Source: Gammaproteobacteria bacterium
GTDB lineage: Bacteria > Pseudomonadota > Gammaproteobacteria > Chromatiales > Chromatiaceae
Assembly: GCA_006227775.1 (NCBI GenBank)
Contig: SBFV01000237.1
Span: forward strand, 1-5,864
Direction of reading: 5' to 3'
Length of the DNA: 5,864 bases
Shown: positions 5,662-5,864 of the stretch, piece by piece
Position numbering within the stretch: the stretch's first letter is position 1
Layout of the letters: every line of letters starts with the position of its first letter
Position numbers and translations under genes: made by a program
The notes under the pieces: model-generated
What the model was told of the DNA's origin: nothing
Seen by the model: the letters and a program-made list of their open reading frames with translations, nothing else
Database searches by the model: none

Positions 5662-5835
5662 GAGGTAGCGGGTGGAGGAATCCTGGTCAAAAGTGGGCGG
5701 CTGGACCTGGGGCACCAGGATCTCGCCGACGGGAGGACGGGCCTCCTCGGCCGCAAGACGATCCTGTTCACTCATGACCATGGTGGACGACACACTGCCG
5801 AGGGTGAGGGTGATGGCGGTTAGAACGCTGAACAT
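5659..5835 (-). CDS. Small protein of unknown function with hydrophobic N-terminus
   Basis: This is a 58-residue protein I do not recognise. Its start is well defined, because minus-strand AGGAGG (5848-5843) lies 7 bases before the ATG at 5835. The frame stays open to an ATG at 5856, but that lies too close to the window edge to judge and would ignore the ribosome site. The first ~20 residues (MFSVLTAITLTLGSVSSTMV) are hydrophobic and could be a weak signal peptide or membrane anchor, although no basic residue precedes them. The rest is polar and proline-rich: SEQDRLAAEEARPP, then GEILVPQVQPPTF and a SSTRYL end. Third codon positions are biased to G/C as in the neighbouring genes. Translation is therefore likely, but function and location are unknown. 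It is transcribed from beyond the window edge and ends in the tandem repeat. Confidence 0.68.
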   Translation of the reverse strand: MFSVLTAITLTLGSVSSTMVMSEQDRLAAEEARPPVGEILVPQVQPPTFDQDSSTRYL

Positions 5836-5842
5836 GGGTCTT

Positions 5843-5848
5843 CCTCCT
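5843..5848 (-). promoter_or_regulatory. Perfect Shine-Dalgarno AGGAGG for the small gene
   Basis: The minus strand reads AGGAGG, then 7 bases, then ATG at 5835. It is the strongest ribosome site in the window. It decides the start of the 58-residue protein and argues that the gene is expressed at a good level. Confidence 0.8.
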
Positions 5849-5864
5849 GGAAACATCTGTTGTG

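Noticed and set aside
5523..5771. Minus-strand 82-codon frame overlapping the small gene and repeat
   Set aside because: It lacks a ribosome site, is Arg/Ser/Pro-rich, runs through the hairpin repeat, and overlaps the better-supported 58-codon frame.

Overview
The window is G+C-rich DNA with codon third positions dominated by G and C. The organism is probably a free-living Gram-negative proteobacterium, and a gammaproteobacterium fits best. The evidence is a tripartite-type RND efflux operon, a lipoprotein L,D-transpeptidase with a lipobox, and good Shine-Dalgarno and sigma-70-like signals. No finer placement can be supported from sequence alone.

Layout. Bases 1-259 (+) end with the C-terminus of a periplasmic adaptor (membrane fusion) protein. 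It overlaps by ATGA with a complete RND inner-membrane pump gene (256-3363, +). The first ~70 bases do not look like adaptor coding sequence and may mark a rearrangement or assembly join. Bases 3364-3550 are a short convergent gap with a few weak hairpins. Everything after that is on the minus strand. A STAS-domain protein (4605-4273) is followed after 11 bases by alpha-acetolactate decarboxylase (4261-3551), so the two are probably one transcript. A 282-base gap (4606-4887) carries a two-stage hairpin just after the next gene, an inverted repeat, and a possible -10 element. Next come an L,D-transpeptidase lipoprotein (5460-4888) with a good sigma-70-like promoter, a tandem 30-bp repeat with a terminator-like hairpin, and a 58-residue protein of unknown function (5835-5659) preceded by a perfect AGGAGG.

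How the genes work together. The adaptor and pump would form an efflux system that must borrow an outer-membrane TolC-type channel from elsewhere, because none follows in the operon. The decarboxylase makes acetoin from acetolactate, and its link to a STAS regulator is the most unusual arrangement here. The transpeptidase acts on peptidoglycan in the periplasm and appears to be independently transcribed. I see no CRISPR array, RNA gene, insertion sequence or clearly new multi-gene system. The strongest leads are the STAS-decarboxylase pairing, the anomalous first ~70 bases and the unknown small protein.
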